Below, piece after piece: positions 40,151 to 48,592 of a DNA stretch of 52,558 nt. Below the pieces are notes generated by a model. The model was not told the origin of the DNA. It saw only the letters and a program-made list of their open reading frames with translations, and made no database searches. A program made the position numbers and the translations under genes. How positions within the stretch are numbered: position 1 is the stretch's first letter; every line of letters starts with the position of its first letter. The DNA comes from a virus, in the IMG/VR virus record IMGVR_UViG_3300020351_000002, positions 1 to 52,558 of that record, one strand, 5' to 3'.

Positions 40151-42121
40151 ATGTCAGACGAAAACATCACAATCGAATTGTCTAAAGAAGAAACCTCTGA
40201 GTGGTCCCGCCGCATCATGGAGTCTGAAAAGCTCCTTGAGGACAACCACCTGCCATATTGGAGAGCCATTCAAAGGTCGTATTCTGCGGAAACGGATGAG
40301 GAAGTCCTTGGTGCTGGAGGGCTCGAATATGAAGACGAGCAAAGGATCCAATTCAACTTCCTGTTGTCCAACGCAAACACAATCATACCTGGAGTCATAT
40401 CGGCTAACCCGCATATCTATGTGAAGCCAAGAAGGCCGGGTGACAAAGAGTCTGCCAGGATTGCAGAAAGCGCTCTCAACTACATTTGGAGGGAGATTGG
40501 GGGCAACAAAACCACCAGGTCTGTTGTTCTAGACACCCTTTTGTTTGGGCTTGGGGTGGCCAAGATTGGATACGATTCAAGTGACTCGTTTTATATTGAA
40601 GAAGATTATGACTCTGGCCCTGAAAAAGACGAGCCGGGAGATGAAGATCCGCTTACCGGGGTTCAAAGACGACAGCTACGAAGGCTCCTTGCGGCTGAAG
40701 AGCTTGTGCTTGACGAGGGGCCACAAGACAACCCAACGGTGACAAGGGTTGCGCCGTGGGACCTAATCATCCCCCCCGGATACGCAGATCTAAAACAGTG
40801 TCCCTGGGTCTGCGAACGAATGGTTGTTCGACTTGATGACCTCAAAAGAGACGAGAGGTTCTCTCTGCCACCAGACATTGAAGCAGATTCTTGGCTTAGC
40901 GAGGCCGTTCCACAGTCACTAAGCGGAGAAACCCCATCTAACAACATAGAACACCCCGAAATGCCTCCTGACTACATCGTCCTTTACGAGATTCGTTATT
41001 GGAGGCAAACAGACAACGGCCTGCGCCGATATGTGATGTGGATGACCAGGGCTTCTGGACTTGGCACAGAGTCACCAACCATCGTTCGCCACATACAAGA
41101 CCCGCTAGAAATGCGTGGATACCCATACGAGGTGATGCGCTTTGTCGATGTTCCGAACAACTTCTACAGCACAAGGGTTTCTGACCTTGCGGCAATTAAA
41201 GACATCTCTGACCGACTCAACGACGAGTGGGCCTACATCCTTAGGCACCACCGGCTGTCTTCAAGGAGGAAGTTTGTTACAGCCCCTGGAGCCCTAGAAA
41301 GCGGTCAGCTTGCTGGCCTTCTTGAGTCTGACGAGGACATGGACGTTGCTGAGTTACCGGCCAGTGTCGCCCGCATCCAAGACGCAATCATGCTGCTCCC
41401 AGAGGCCCCTCCACCCAGCACAACCCCGATGGTCATCCAGGGACTGGCCAAGCTCATGTACGAAATATCTGGAATTGATGTGTTCCAGCGAGGAGGCTCT
41501 AGTCGAAAGGGGACCACCGCCACTGAGGTGGCCATTGCATCAGCGGCTACTCGCGGTCGAGTTGGCATGCGCCTAGAGGCCACAGAGAACTTTGTTTCCT
41601 CAATCTCCAGAAAGATCCTGGCGATCATTCGTCAATACTGGGACGAGATCAGGTACATGAGGATTGATGGAGAAAACGGAGACGACGAGTTCATATCCTT
41701 CACCTCCTCCGACATCCAGGGCTTTTACGATGTAACCGTGCAAGCCGGATCTACCGTTCCCACAGACCCTGCAGAAGAACAACGAGCCTTTATGGGCCTA
41801 CTACAAACCATTCAGGGGGTGTCAGCAACACTGGCCCCTCTCGTGCAGGCAGGAGCGATGCCTCCAGACTCAATCCAGAACTTTATGGACAAGGCCTTTA
41901 CCGTGTGGAGACAGGACAAGCGTGCCCTTGCTGGACCGCTATCTCAGCTGCAAGGGGCAGCAATGGGAGCAGCGTCACCGCAAAGCGCTCCACAGGAGCC
42001 GCAAGAACAAGGGGTACAGGACATCGGAATGGGGGCAGACGGTCAGGCCCTGGCAGGGACTGGCCCCAGGGAGGTTGCACCCGGTAGCCCAGACGCCATA
42101 ATCAACAGATTCCAAACTTAA
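40151..42121 (+). CDS. Portal protein
   Basis: 656 residues from ATG 40151; the upstream frame continues but would run through the scaffold gene on the other strand and is rejected. Features of podovirus portals: FNFLLSNANTIIPGVISANP at about 68-87, PWDLIIPPG, then FVDVPNNFYSTRVSDLA and a wing/stem region. A long Ala/Gln/Gly-rich C-terminus follows. No Shine-Dalgarno sequence is seen within 15 bases upstream, unusual for this window. It is on the opposite strand from scaffold, capsid and terminase. Confidence 0.85.
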   Translation: MSDENITIELSKEETSEWSRRIMESEKLLEDNHLPYWRAIQRSYSAETDEEVLGAGGLEYEDEQRIQFNFLLSNANTIIPGVISANPHIYVKPRRPGDKESARIAESALNYIWREIGGNKTTRSVVLDTLLFGLGVAKIGYDSSDSFYIEEDYDSGPEKDEPGDEDPLTGVQRRQLRRLLAAEELVLDEGPQDNPTVTRVAPWDLIIPPGYADLKQCPWVCERMVVRLDDLKRDERFSLPPDIEADSWLSEAVPQSLSGETPSNNIEHPEMPPDYIVLYEIRYWRQTDNGLRRYVMWMTRASGLGTESPTIVRHIQDPLEMRGYPYEVMRFVDVPNNFYSTRVSDLAAIKDISDRLNDEWAYILRHHRLSSRRKFVTAPGALESGQLAGLLESDEDMDVAELPASVARIQDAIMLLPEAPPPSTTPMVIQGLAKLMYEISGIDVFQRGGSSRKGTTATEVAIASAATRGRVGMRLEATENFVSSISRKILAIIRQYWDEIRYMRIDGENGDDEFISFTSSDIQGFYDVTVQAGSTVPTDPAEEQRAFMGLLQTIQGVSATLAPLVQAGAMPPDSIQNFMDKAFTVWRQDKRALAGPLSQLQGAAMGAASPQSAPQEPQEQGVQDIGMGADGQALAGTGPREVAPGSPDAIINRFQT

Positions 42122-42131
42122 GGGAGATGAG

Positions 42132-42671
42132 ATGAGAATCTACAACATGCGGTGCACCCACGATCTCTGCGGAAGGGCCTTTGACTGGCACACGAAGTGG
42201 GGCTTGTATGAGGCCAGCAAAAGAGACAACTTCAAGGATGTCCGCTGTTGGCACTGCGGTCGCCTTGGAGCTACCAGAGCCTGGAATCACGCTGTTCCAG
42301 ACCTGACGGTAAAAGGAACCTGGGGGAAGAACGCCAGCCCTGAGCTTCGTGGAAAAGACTACTACGGGAAGGGCGAGTACCAGTCCCAGGTGGCCTTGTC
42401 TGGATCAAAGGTTGTTGACAGTGGTCAAGACCGTGGGGTGCGAACACCAGTAGACCAGACCAGAGAGTCGGTAAGAGACGCTGCTAGAGAAAAGATCACA
42501 AGCCTTCTTATCGAGCGCGGAGAGATGCGCCTGAAGGACATTGTCAAAGAAAGCGGACTTAAGGATCACATCGTTCACGACGTTATCTACAAAGACCCAG
42601 GCAGAATCCACAAGGTTGGAAGAGGAACCTACGGCCTTACTGGCGTCTCCTCCCAGACAAGCGCCTCTTGA
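42132..42671 (+). CDS. Zinc-finger plus winged-helix protein
   Basis: 179 residues, ATG with GGGAGATGAG upstream. N-terminal cysteines C8, C13, C39 and C42 make a likely zinc site. A basic, flexible linker follows. C-terminal residues about 113-172 fit a winged helix-turn-helix: EKITSLLIERGEMRLKDIVK, KESGLKDHIVHDVI, and a wing HKVGRGTYGLT. It is a candidate late regulator or DNA-packaging accessory. Its end overlaps the convergent terminase gene by 35 bp. Confidence 0.7.
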   Translation: MRIYNMRCTHDLCGRAFDWHTKWGLYEASKRDNFKDVRCWHCGRLGATRAWNHAVPDLTVKGTWGKNASPELRGKDYYGKGEYQSQVALSGSKVVDSGQDRGVRTPVDQTRESVRDAAREKITSLLIERGEMRLKDIVKESGLKDHIVHDVIYKDPGRIHKVGRGTYGLTGVSSQTSAS

Positions 42672-44574
42672 GCCTCGCTGCACTAGACTCGTAGTCGCTC
42701 CAGTCATCCTCACTCCACTGACGATGATCCATGGCCTTGCCCATGTCGATTTGGGTTGAGTTGATCCTGGTCATCCCGCCTGGGGTGTAATGAGAAACCG
42801 CAGTGGCAATCATTGCGGCAATACAAGCATCATCATTCTTGCCAGGGGGAGCCCCCATCTTGGCCTGAAGAGAGTCTATGCCGTCCTTGCTATAAAGAAC
42901 GGTCCTTGTGTAGGCCTCCATCTCATCAAGGACCTGCTTTGACCTAATCTTGACATAATCCTCCTTGAGGGCCCTCTGCATAAGGCCAACCATTGCCGGT
43001 TTCGTCTTCCTTGTCGTGTCCCAACCAAGCATCACCGTAGGACCACCAATGGCGTCTGTTGTTACGCGCCTATAAAGATTCCAGTATCGAGACCTTTCCA
43101 ACAAAGCAATGAGGCCAGCGCCCAACCCGGTAACCTCTGGTGCCAAAATAGCGTTGTTGTAATACATAGCCACTAGCAGGCAAATGGGTGCCAGCTCATC
43201 CAGCTCTATCTTTCCCCGCCACTCAGCAACCTGCTCCAGGGTGGCCAGGTCACAGACATAAATGTGGTCCCAGTCCCTACTCCCAGCGCCCTTACTAACA
43301 TCTGCGCCAACAACATACTTGTCTCCAGAAACAGGCTTTTTCCAAATAGACATTCTTCCCTGGCCCGGAGACACTTCAACAACCTCTGGCTTGTAAGTGG
43401 AATAAATGCGCTCTCTACCACTTGGGTAGTTGGATACATCTTCAATCTCGTACCAACCGTGTTCTGGAGCAACATTCCCATCCGGCTTAACCGCCCCGGC
43501 AAACGGCAGGCATAGCTCGCACCAACACCCATGCTTTGTCTTTTGCCTCTGCATGGCGTTCTTCTCGAAAACGGGAGACCCGGAGGCGCTAAAAGCCTCT
43601 TCATCCGTACTTGGATATTCCTGGTGAAACCTTTCTACAGAGCCACCACACTTTGTCGAAATGGTTGCCCTTCTCCAGGAAAGGTTCTCAAGGGTTATCC
43701 ACTCGCCAAACTTCTCAAGAAGAGTCCTCTCTTCCCCGTCTAAGGAAGCGACAAACTCATCCTCTGCAACAAGAAGAGGCTTTGAATAACCCTCAACCAA
43801 AAACCAAGGGGTGAAATATGCATACCAATCAGAATCAGCATCTCCTGGGTACTTATTCTTCAACTCCATCCATGGATAAGGCTCGTCCTGCCAAACCTTT
43901 GCGCTCAAATACATCGTATGGTGGAAGTCGCCAGACCCATTGCAAGTAGACTCTGAATAAGCAAATGTTCCTGGGCCATCAGGCATTGATTGCAGCGTTG
44001 CCAGGAAATACCGCTCTGGCTGCTTGTAGAAGGCGACCTCTGAGAAGTGCGCTAGCCGAGCGGTTGTTCCACGAGCGTCCTCTGCGCTCTTTGCTGTCAT
44101 CACCGTAAGCCTGCTTCTAAGCCCAGCCGGTCCAGCCGGGGCCCTGAAGTCTAGCTCAGCCCTGTTGTTGTACTTAGTTAGGGGCTGAAGGCGCTCTGGC
44201 AGATTGTCATAAAACAGTTTGGCCTTTGTAAAGATGCTGTGAACAGAATGGTCTGCATGTGCAGCTATGAGGGCTACCTCGTCTCTCTTCGTGATGCACC
44301 TATGGAACATCCAGCCCTGAATATGTGTGCTACAGCCAGCCTGTCTTGCCTTGGCCTCCCAAACTCTGATGGGGACGTTAGCTTCCTCCATCTCATCAAG
44401 CATCTTCTGTCGAAGTAGCTGGCTTGTATTCAGTTCAAACGGAAGAAGCTCGCCGCTCTTAGTCTGTATGAAGAGGTGCTCCCCGGCAAAGGAAGTAAAG
44501 TCATCGTAGGAGCCTGAAGTCAGATCAATCTCTGCGACCTCTGCAAATGTTTGCTGCTGTTGTCTTCTTGCCAT
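42637..44574 (-). CDS. Terminase large subunit
   Basis: 645 residues. ATPase: Walker A-type KARQAGCST (75-83), Walker B LAHFSE (174-179) with E179. Nuclease: D425 in VVGADVSKG, E480 in PEVTGLGAG, D581/D582 in KNDDACIAAM. The RQxGxST form of Walker A is normal in terminases. It packages DNA at the portal. Unusually the portal gene is on the other strand, so the two are not in one transcript. Start overlaps the upstream gene by 50 bp. Confidence 0.9.
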   Translation of the reverse strand: MARRQQQQTFAEVAEIDLTSGSYDDFTSFAGEHLFIQTKSGELLPFELNTSQLLRQKMLDEMEEANVPIRVWEAKARQAGCSTHIQGWMFHRCITKRDEVALIAAHADHSVHSIFTKAKLFYDNLPERLQPLTKYNNRAELDFRAPAGPAGLRSRLTVMTAKSAEDARGTTARLAHFSEVAFYKQPERYFLATLQSMPDGPGTFAYSESTCNGSGDFHHTMYLSAKVWQDEPYPWMELKNKYPGDADSDWYAYFTPWFLVEGYSKPLLVAEDEFVASLDGEERTLLEKFGEWITLENLSWRRATISTKCGGSVERFHQEYPSTDEEAFSASGSPVFEKNAMQRQKTKHGCWCELCLPFAGAVKPDGNVAPEHGWYEIEDVSNYPSGRERIYSTYKPEVVEVSPGQGRMSIWKKPVSGDKYVVGADVSKGAGSRDWDHIYVCDLATLEQVAEWRGKIELDELAPICLLVAMYYNNAILAPEVTGLGAGLIALLERSRYWNLYRRVTTDAIGGPTVMLGWDTTRKTKPAMVGLMQRALKEDYVKIRSKQVLDEMEAYTRTVLYSKDGIDSLQAKMGAPPGKNDDACIAAMIATAVSHYTPGGMTRINSTQIDMGKAMDHRQWSEDDWSDYESSAARLKRRLSGRRRQ

Positions 44575-45163
44575 TCTTTCTTGCCTCCATCCTCCACCTT
44601 GGAAGGTCTCCCTTAAGCATTTTTATACTTTTCTCGTGAATCATTCTGCAGTGGTAACGGGTGCCTGCCTTCTTCCCCATGTAGACAGAGTATGCGCCGT
44701 CCACCTCCCTGACCCGATCAAAAAACTTGTGCGCCTGTATCCTGCCGACACCCATCATCTTCGCCGCAGGGCGACAGCCGTGGTACCCCTCTGCTGTGGC
44801 TAGCTTGAACGCCTTGTTTGGATCGGACTCACCGAAGAAGACCTTTGCCCCAGGTGGAATAGGTGGGCCAATTGTGTAGATCCCATCCGCAGCAAGCCAT
44901 CTGTAAAGCCTGTCTTGTCGGTGGTACCGCTGCCGAAGCTCCCACTCATAGCGCTCGTAGTCGTTAGCGAACTCCGGTATCTGTCTCGGAGCGGCGATAG
45001 CGCTTCTTTTTGTTGTATCGCTTGACTGCTTCGATGTGCTTTTTCCGGCCCTCTTCGGTCTTTTGCCATTTAGAAGCCGATTCAGCGCAGCATCTTTTGC
45101 ACCAGGAGTTGAGGCCATCACGCCTGCGCCTAGCAATGCCGAACTCTTCAAGCCCATGGACAT
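44525..45163 (-). CDS. Possible small terminase subunit or DNA-binding protein
   Basis: 212 residues from ATG 45163 (GGAAGGG five bases upstream; ATG 45157, ATG 45118 and TTG 45175 are alternatives). The first 65 residues look disordered and basic; the rest is helical, with a basic AAKMMGVGRIQAHKFFDRV segment that could be a helix-turn-helix. Directly upstream of and overlapping the large terminase gene, which is where small subunits lie. It shares about 200 bp with the neighbouring zinc-finger gene in another frame. Confidence 0.5.
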   Translation of the reverse strand: MSMGLKSSALLGAGVMASTPGAKDAALNRLLNGKRPKRAGKSTSKQSSDTTKRSAIAAPRQIPEFANDYERYEWELRQRYHRQDRLYRWLAADGIYTIGPPIPPGAKVFFGESDPNKAFKLATAEGYHGCRPAAKMMGVGRIQAHKFFDRVREVDGAYSVYMGKKAGTRYHCRMIHEKSIKMLKGDLPRWRMEARKNGKKTTAANICRGRRD

Positions 45164-45371
45164 GATCCCTTCCAAGGCGCTTGCACCTTGAACAAGACTT
45201 GCTCGTAATGCCTGGGTCTACGAACGGCGCACGAAGAGAGTCTTTTTTTGACAAGATGGAAACACATTCTTTACACCTTGCCTTTCTTCCATCTGAAGCC
45301 CTCTTGTCTTTATGGAAAAGGACTAGGGGAAGTACTTTTCGGCACCGAGTACAGGCCTTTCTAGAGGCCAC
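44964..45371 (-). CDS. Double zinc-finger protein, HNH-like
   Basis: 135 residues from GTG 45371 with AGAAGTA upstream. Two similar cysteine modules are present: CTRCRKVLPLVLFHKDKRAS with CKEC, and CSRCKRLGRDHVHGLEEFGI with CKRC. The form 'CxxC, F, DG, W/R-C-K-x-C' is common in small phage zinc proteins and HNH-type nucleases, but no clear HNH catalytic His-Asn-His is seen. The basic tail (EAVKRYNKKKRYRRSE) suits DNA contact. Confidence 0.7.
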   Translation of the reverse strand: MASRKACTRCRKVLPLVLFHKDKRASDGRKARCKECVSILSKKDSLRAPFVDPGITSKSCSRCKRLGRDHVHGLEEFGIARRRRDGLNSWCKRCCAESASKWQKTEEGRKKHIEAVKRYNKKKRYRRSETDTGVR

Positions 45372-45679
45372 TACTTCTTCCTATACAAGCCGTCTGGACA
45401 AACCCTAAGCAAGCTTTTTTGATGCCGAGTAAGCCTATACCATTGACCCTGAGTAACACCTGGCTCTGGGGTGGCAGGGGCCTCCTCCTTAAGGTCCTCC
45501 AAGACCTGGTCTTCGGCATTGGTTTTGAGTTCGTCAATCGCGCTGCCAATCGCAGAGATCAAAGAGCTTCTATGCTTGCCATCGATTTCGGCCTTAAGCA
45601 CTGCCTCAAGCCCACTAAGGTCAAGCTCAGACAATCGAGACCTTGCCGCCTTTACAGTAAGTTCACTAGGATTAAACAT
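45371..45679 (-). CDS. Small HeH/LEM-like head-region protein
   Basis: 102 residues from ATG 45679 with GGAGA upstream. Residues 5-50 have the pattern ELTVKAARSRLSELDLSGLE followed by KHRSSLISAIGSAIDEL, which resembles the short helical domain of phage capsid-region proteins. The C-terminus contains WYRLTRHQKSLLRVC. A role in packaging or assembly is likely given its neighbours, but no function is known. Confidence 0.65.
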   Translation of the reverse strand: MFNPSELTVKAARSRLSELDLSGLEAVLKAEIDGKHRSSLISAIGSAIDELKTNAEDQVLEDLKEEAPATPEPGVTQGQWYRLTRHQKSLLRVCPDGLYRKK

Positions 45680-45740
45680 TATGAATCTCCAATGGTTCTT
45701 CCGACACAGTAAACCAACCCAATAGGGGGAGCAAACACAG

Positions 45741-45890
45741 ATGCCCGTCAAGAAGTGTAAGAGCAGCAGAAGGTCTGGACGAAAATATGGTTCTAGCGGT
45801 AAGTGCTATACGGGATCAGGGGCAAAGAAGAAGGCCTCGCGACAAGGCCGAGCTATCAAGGCGTCTCAATCGAAAAGAAAGAAATACTGA
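45741..45890 (+). CDS. Tiny highly basic protein
   Basis: 49 residues, ATG with AGGGGGAG ten bases upstream. Nearly half Lys, Arg or Ser (KKCKSSRRSGRKYGSSGKCY). It contains the motif 'SGKCYTGSGAKKKA..QGRAI' typical of small phage proteins near the packaging genes. It is probably nucleic-acid binding and perhaps virion-packaged. The stop TGA overlaps the next ATG (TGATG). Confidence 0.75.
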   Translation: MPVKKCKSSRRSGRKYGSSGKCYTGSGAKKKASRQGRAIKASQSKRKKY

Positions 45891-46141
45891 TGAAAGACAA
45901 GAAGCACCTATCTGATGTTGTTGAGAGAGCCATGAAGGATGAGTCCCATGGCCCCTCTCCTTGGGCTCAGCAGAGCGGGGTAAAGATTGTGATCAACCTG
46001 GGTGGACCCCCTCCCATGCGACACCACGCACCCATGAAGCACAACCCTAAAAAGCTTGAACACAAGAAGCCCATGAAGATGAAGAAGCGTAAGCCCGGTG
46101 TCTCTGGGCCTATGGAGAGCGCCCTTAAGGAGATGTACTAG
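45890..46141 (+). CDS. Small His/Met/Lys-rich protein
   Basis: 83 residues, ATG overlapping the previous stop. The N-terminal part is helical, then a run of Pro, Met, His and Lys (MRHHAPMKHNPKK, KKPMKMKKRKPG) is very basic and could bind nucleic acid or metal. It is followed two bases later by the next gene. Function unknown. Confidence 0.7.
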   Translation: MKDKKHLSDVVERAMKDESHGPSPWAQQSGVKIVINLGGPPPMRHHAPMKHNPKKLEHKKPMKMKKRKPGVSGPMESALKEMY

Positions 46142-46143
46142 CC

Positions 46144-47061
46144 ATGCCCGGTGGGTACGACGTAACTTCTAGAATGCCCTCTGGAATGGTTGGGGAGGCA
46201 CTTCGTCGCCTTGGCAACGCAATGCCCTCCATGGGGAGGAGTGAAGTCGTTCCACCAGAGGGAGCTACTCTTCTTGAGCCGAGAGAGGATGACATCTCTG
46301 GGATACTTTTAGAGGCGGCTAAGCAGGGGGCACTGGGAAGCTCTTTAGCTCAAACAGCGGTTAACGCTCCTCGCCTTGTCCCCTTAAGGGCGGAAGAGCG
46401 GGCGGCGACCAGCCTGGCAGACGCCTGGAGAGAAGGAATACGAAGCGGCACCCTGCTTCCAAGCGAAGCCGCGCCCAGCCCCTATGACTACGGCCCCCCT
46501 AGCCCAGAGTTTCTAGAGAGGGCTGCTTATAGAAGGAGAATGGGTGAGAACTTCTCGGATGCGGCTCGAATCCAAAGAGGCTTTGGCGAAGCAATGTCCT
46601 CTCCAGTCAGTCCAGAGTGGAACTATATCGTTTCCGATGGGTACCGAACGCCCAGCGCAAGTCAGGCTGTCAGGGAGGTTCTGTGGGACGAAACCATCGG
46701 AGAGGGCCGCAGAGCGCGGGGGCTAGAAAGGGGCAAGGCTCTTCTAGAAAAGGCTAGGGCGGTAATGGCTCAAGAGGGTGCGGCAAAGGCTGCTATGAAG
46801 GCTGGGATCAAGGGACTTGGTCGCGGAGCTATCGTAGGTGCTGCACAGGGGGCGGCTGTGGCTCCTGCGGCAGCGTACCTTGGGCACGAGGCAGGCAGGC
46901 CAAGGTCTGGCGGCTACTTCACCCCACCAGAGGGGATAAGGGAGCGCTATCAAGACATACTGTCTACGGACGAGGCCGATCTTATCTCTGAAGCCATAGA
47001 GCGCCGAAAGATGAGAGAGCGGGCACTCCTTGAGGCTGATGCCATCGGGATGGCCGAATAG
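46144..47061 (+). CDS. Ala-rich virion-associated protein
   Basis: 305 residues. Long Ala/Arg/Glu-rich helices with a Gly/Ala hydrophobic stretch around 221-245 (GRGAIVGAAQGAAVAPAAAY) like those in the internal virion proteins of the opposite strand. It is probably packaged in the particle or attached to the membrane during ejection. No motif identifies it. Confidence 0.6.
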   Translation: MPGGYDVTSRMPSGMVGEALRRLGNAMPSMGRSEVVPPEGATLLEPREDDISGILLEAAKQGALGSSLAQTAVNAPRLVPLRAEERAATSLADAWREGIRSGTLLPSEAAPSPYDYGPPSPEFLERAAYRRRMGENFSDAARIQRGFGEAMSSPVSPEWNYIVSDGYRTPSASQAVREVLWDETIGEGRRARGLERGKALLEKARAVMAQEGAAKAAMKAGIKGLGRGAIVGAAQGAAVAPAAAYLGHEAGRPRSGGYFTPPEGIRERYQDILSTDEADLISEAIERRKMRERALLEADAIGMAE

Positions 47062-47076
47062 CTAGCCCGTGTATCT

Positions 47077-47745
47077 GTGAGTGCGTGCGAGGTAAAAAGC
47101 GGAAACTACGCAATCCTGCTTGAGGGCAGCAATGTCCGCGTAGACCAAAAGACTCACTCAATAAAAGACTGTCTTATAGACACCGGGTCGGTGATAAGGA
47201 TCTACAGCAGGACGCCAACTGAGCAGGAAGCAGACCTCCTAGACCCAGGTAGGCCTGCGCCAGTGGAGACAAAAGAGATGCCAGAAGAAACCAAAGAGCT
47301 TGTAGAGACCGAGGAACCTCCAGCTGAGGAGGAAGTTTCAGAGCAAATCCTCGTCCCAAGCGAAATCGAGCAGGCGGTCGTAACAGCAAATGAATTGAGC
47401 GGTGACTACGGACCCATCCTGGCTGTGGTCATGGCTGGCATCGCTGTCATGGGCGGAAAGAAGGCCTGGAGCTTCTACAGCCAGAAGGCAGAGCAGCGGC
47501 ACGAGATGGAAATGAAGAAGCTGGAGATGGAGCAGAAATCCAGCAACAGCGACGGGCAGTCTCCACCGGCATGTCAGGCGGTTCACGCCAAGCTAGAGGC
47601 AGAGGTCTCAGCAATGCAGAAGAAGGTGGGGCTTATGGAGAAGAGGCTTCTCGTCATGGATGACTTCGACCCAGAGGACCTTGAGCGCAAGGTGAAGAAG
47701 CTCACCAAGTCTGTGAAGTCGATTAGGGAAGAGTTGGAAGAGTGA
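47077..47745 (+). CDS. Membrane-anchored coiled-coil protein
   Basis: 222 residues from GTG 47077; the ribosome binding site is poor. Sixty N-terminal residues are beta-like, then a long Glu/Pro/Thr-rich linker, one membrane segment (about 111-128, GPILAVVMAGIAVMG) and a C-terminal coiled coil (about 138-222) rich in Lys and Glu. Such a layout suits a component that spans a membrane during ejection or lysis. No family recognised. Confidence 0.6.
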   Translation: MSACEVKSGNYAILLEGSNVRVDQKTHSIKDCLIDTGSVIRIYSRTPTEQEADLLDPGRPAPVETKEMPEETKELVETEEPPAEEEVSEQILVPSEIEQAVVTANELSGDYGPILAVVMAGIAVMGGKKAWSFYSQKAEQRHEMEMKKLEMEQKSSNSDGQSPPACQAVHAKLEAEVSAMQKKVGLMEKRLLVMDDFDPEDLERKVKKLTKSVKSIREELEE

Positions 47746-48098
47746 GGCCCCTGGCCCTAGCCGCCCTACTCCTTGTCTTTGCTGAGCCTGTTCGCGCCGA
47801 ATGCGTAATACCGCCCGGTCCCCCGTGCCTTCCATTTGACGACCCTCGCTGGGAGGACCCGTCTTGCACGGTCTCTGTCGGCTCTTGCTGGTACGTCCTT
47901 ACCGAGACCGTTAACGAGCCTCTGATAACAAGGGCAACAGTGAGAATAACCCCTATTTGCGGCGATCCAGAGTCTGGCCCAGCCCTAAGAGAGGCTGCTT
48001 TTAAGGTCTTGTCTGGCCTAGACGCTTATGAGATCGAAGTTTCAATGACTACAGAGTATTGCTCTGATACCGGCTACGCTGACATAAAGATCGGCTAA
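47742..48098 (+). CDS. Small secreted cysteine-rich protein
   Basis: 118 residues from GTG 47742 overlapping the previous stop. A signal peptide is clear: MRPLALAALLLVFAEPVRA, likely cleaved before ECV. The mature part has six cysteines (disulfide-bonded if exported) and mostly beta segments (SCWYVLTETVNEPL). A periplasmic or surface role is indicated, for example in superinfection exclusion. Exact role unknown. Confidence 0.65.
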   Translation: MRPLALAALLLVFAEPVRAECVIPPGPPCLPFDDPRWEDPSCTVSVGSCWYVLTETVNEPLITRATVRITPICGDPESGPALREAAFKVLSGLDAYEIEVSMTTEYCSDTGYADIKIG

Positions 48099-48592
48099 CT
48101 AAGGGTTCTTCTCGCATACTCAGCAATAAGCACCGCATCTGCCAGCCCATCGTGCGGCGTCGTTCTTTTCCCAGGGGTTAAGTCCATATCGGGGAAGAGA
48201 CACCTTACAAGCTCAACGGCATCCACCTTGCCCTGATCCCTCTCTTTTGCAGACCGCTTTGGGAGAGATAGAGAGCGCTTCCACTGCTGAGGAGTTGGAA
48301 CTACATACCTAATCCCAAGGGCAACCAATAAGGCGTCTAACCTCCCCCAATTAACCCCACAAGTAAGTGTGGATGTTGCTGACTGCCCTGGCCTTGTAGA
48401 GGCCCTCTCTAGGGCCGCGCAGGCCCCAGGGCTTTTTACCTCTAGTAGCCATGAGAGTATGCAAGAGGTGTCTAGCGGACCTTTTGACCCGTTAGTCCTT
48501 GGCATAATCATTTGACCAATCACAGAGCCTGTGTGGTCAATCGCCACAAGTCCCCCAGAAAGTCCTGGGTCAATGCCTATGAACACGCTCAT
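48095..48592 (-). CDS. RuvC-like Holliday junction resolvase
   Basis: 165 residues from ATG 48592 (TGATG overlap; a TTG one codon upstream is possible). RNase H-fold nuclease with the RuvC motifs: IGIDPGLSGG with D8, ALERASTRPG with E62, and HDGLADAVLIAEY with D148 and D152. Length matches phage RuvC-type enzymes. It would cut recombination intermediates and branched DNA before packaging. It ends the replication operon and overlaps by four bases the convergent gene at 48098. Confidence 0.85.
   Translation of the reverse strand: MSVFIGIDPGLSGGLVAIDHTGSVIGQMIMPRTNGSKGPLDTSCILSWLLEVKSPGACAALERASTRPGQSATSTLTCGVNWGRLDALLVALGIRYVVPTPQQWKRSLSLPKRSAKERDQGKVDAVELVRCLFPDMDLTPGKRTTPHDGLADAVLIAEYARRTLS

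Noticed and set aside
44964-45371. Programmed frameshift fusing the zinc-finger gene with the terminase-partner gene
   Set aside because: The needed shift is +1 and the only slippery-looking run (AAAAAG) suits -1; a separate start with a ribosome binding site explains the second gene.
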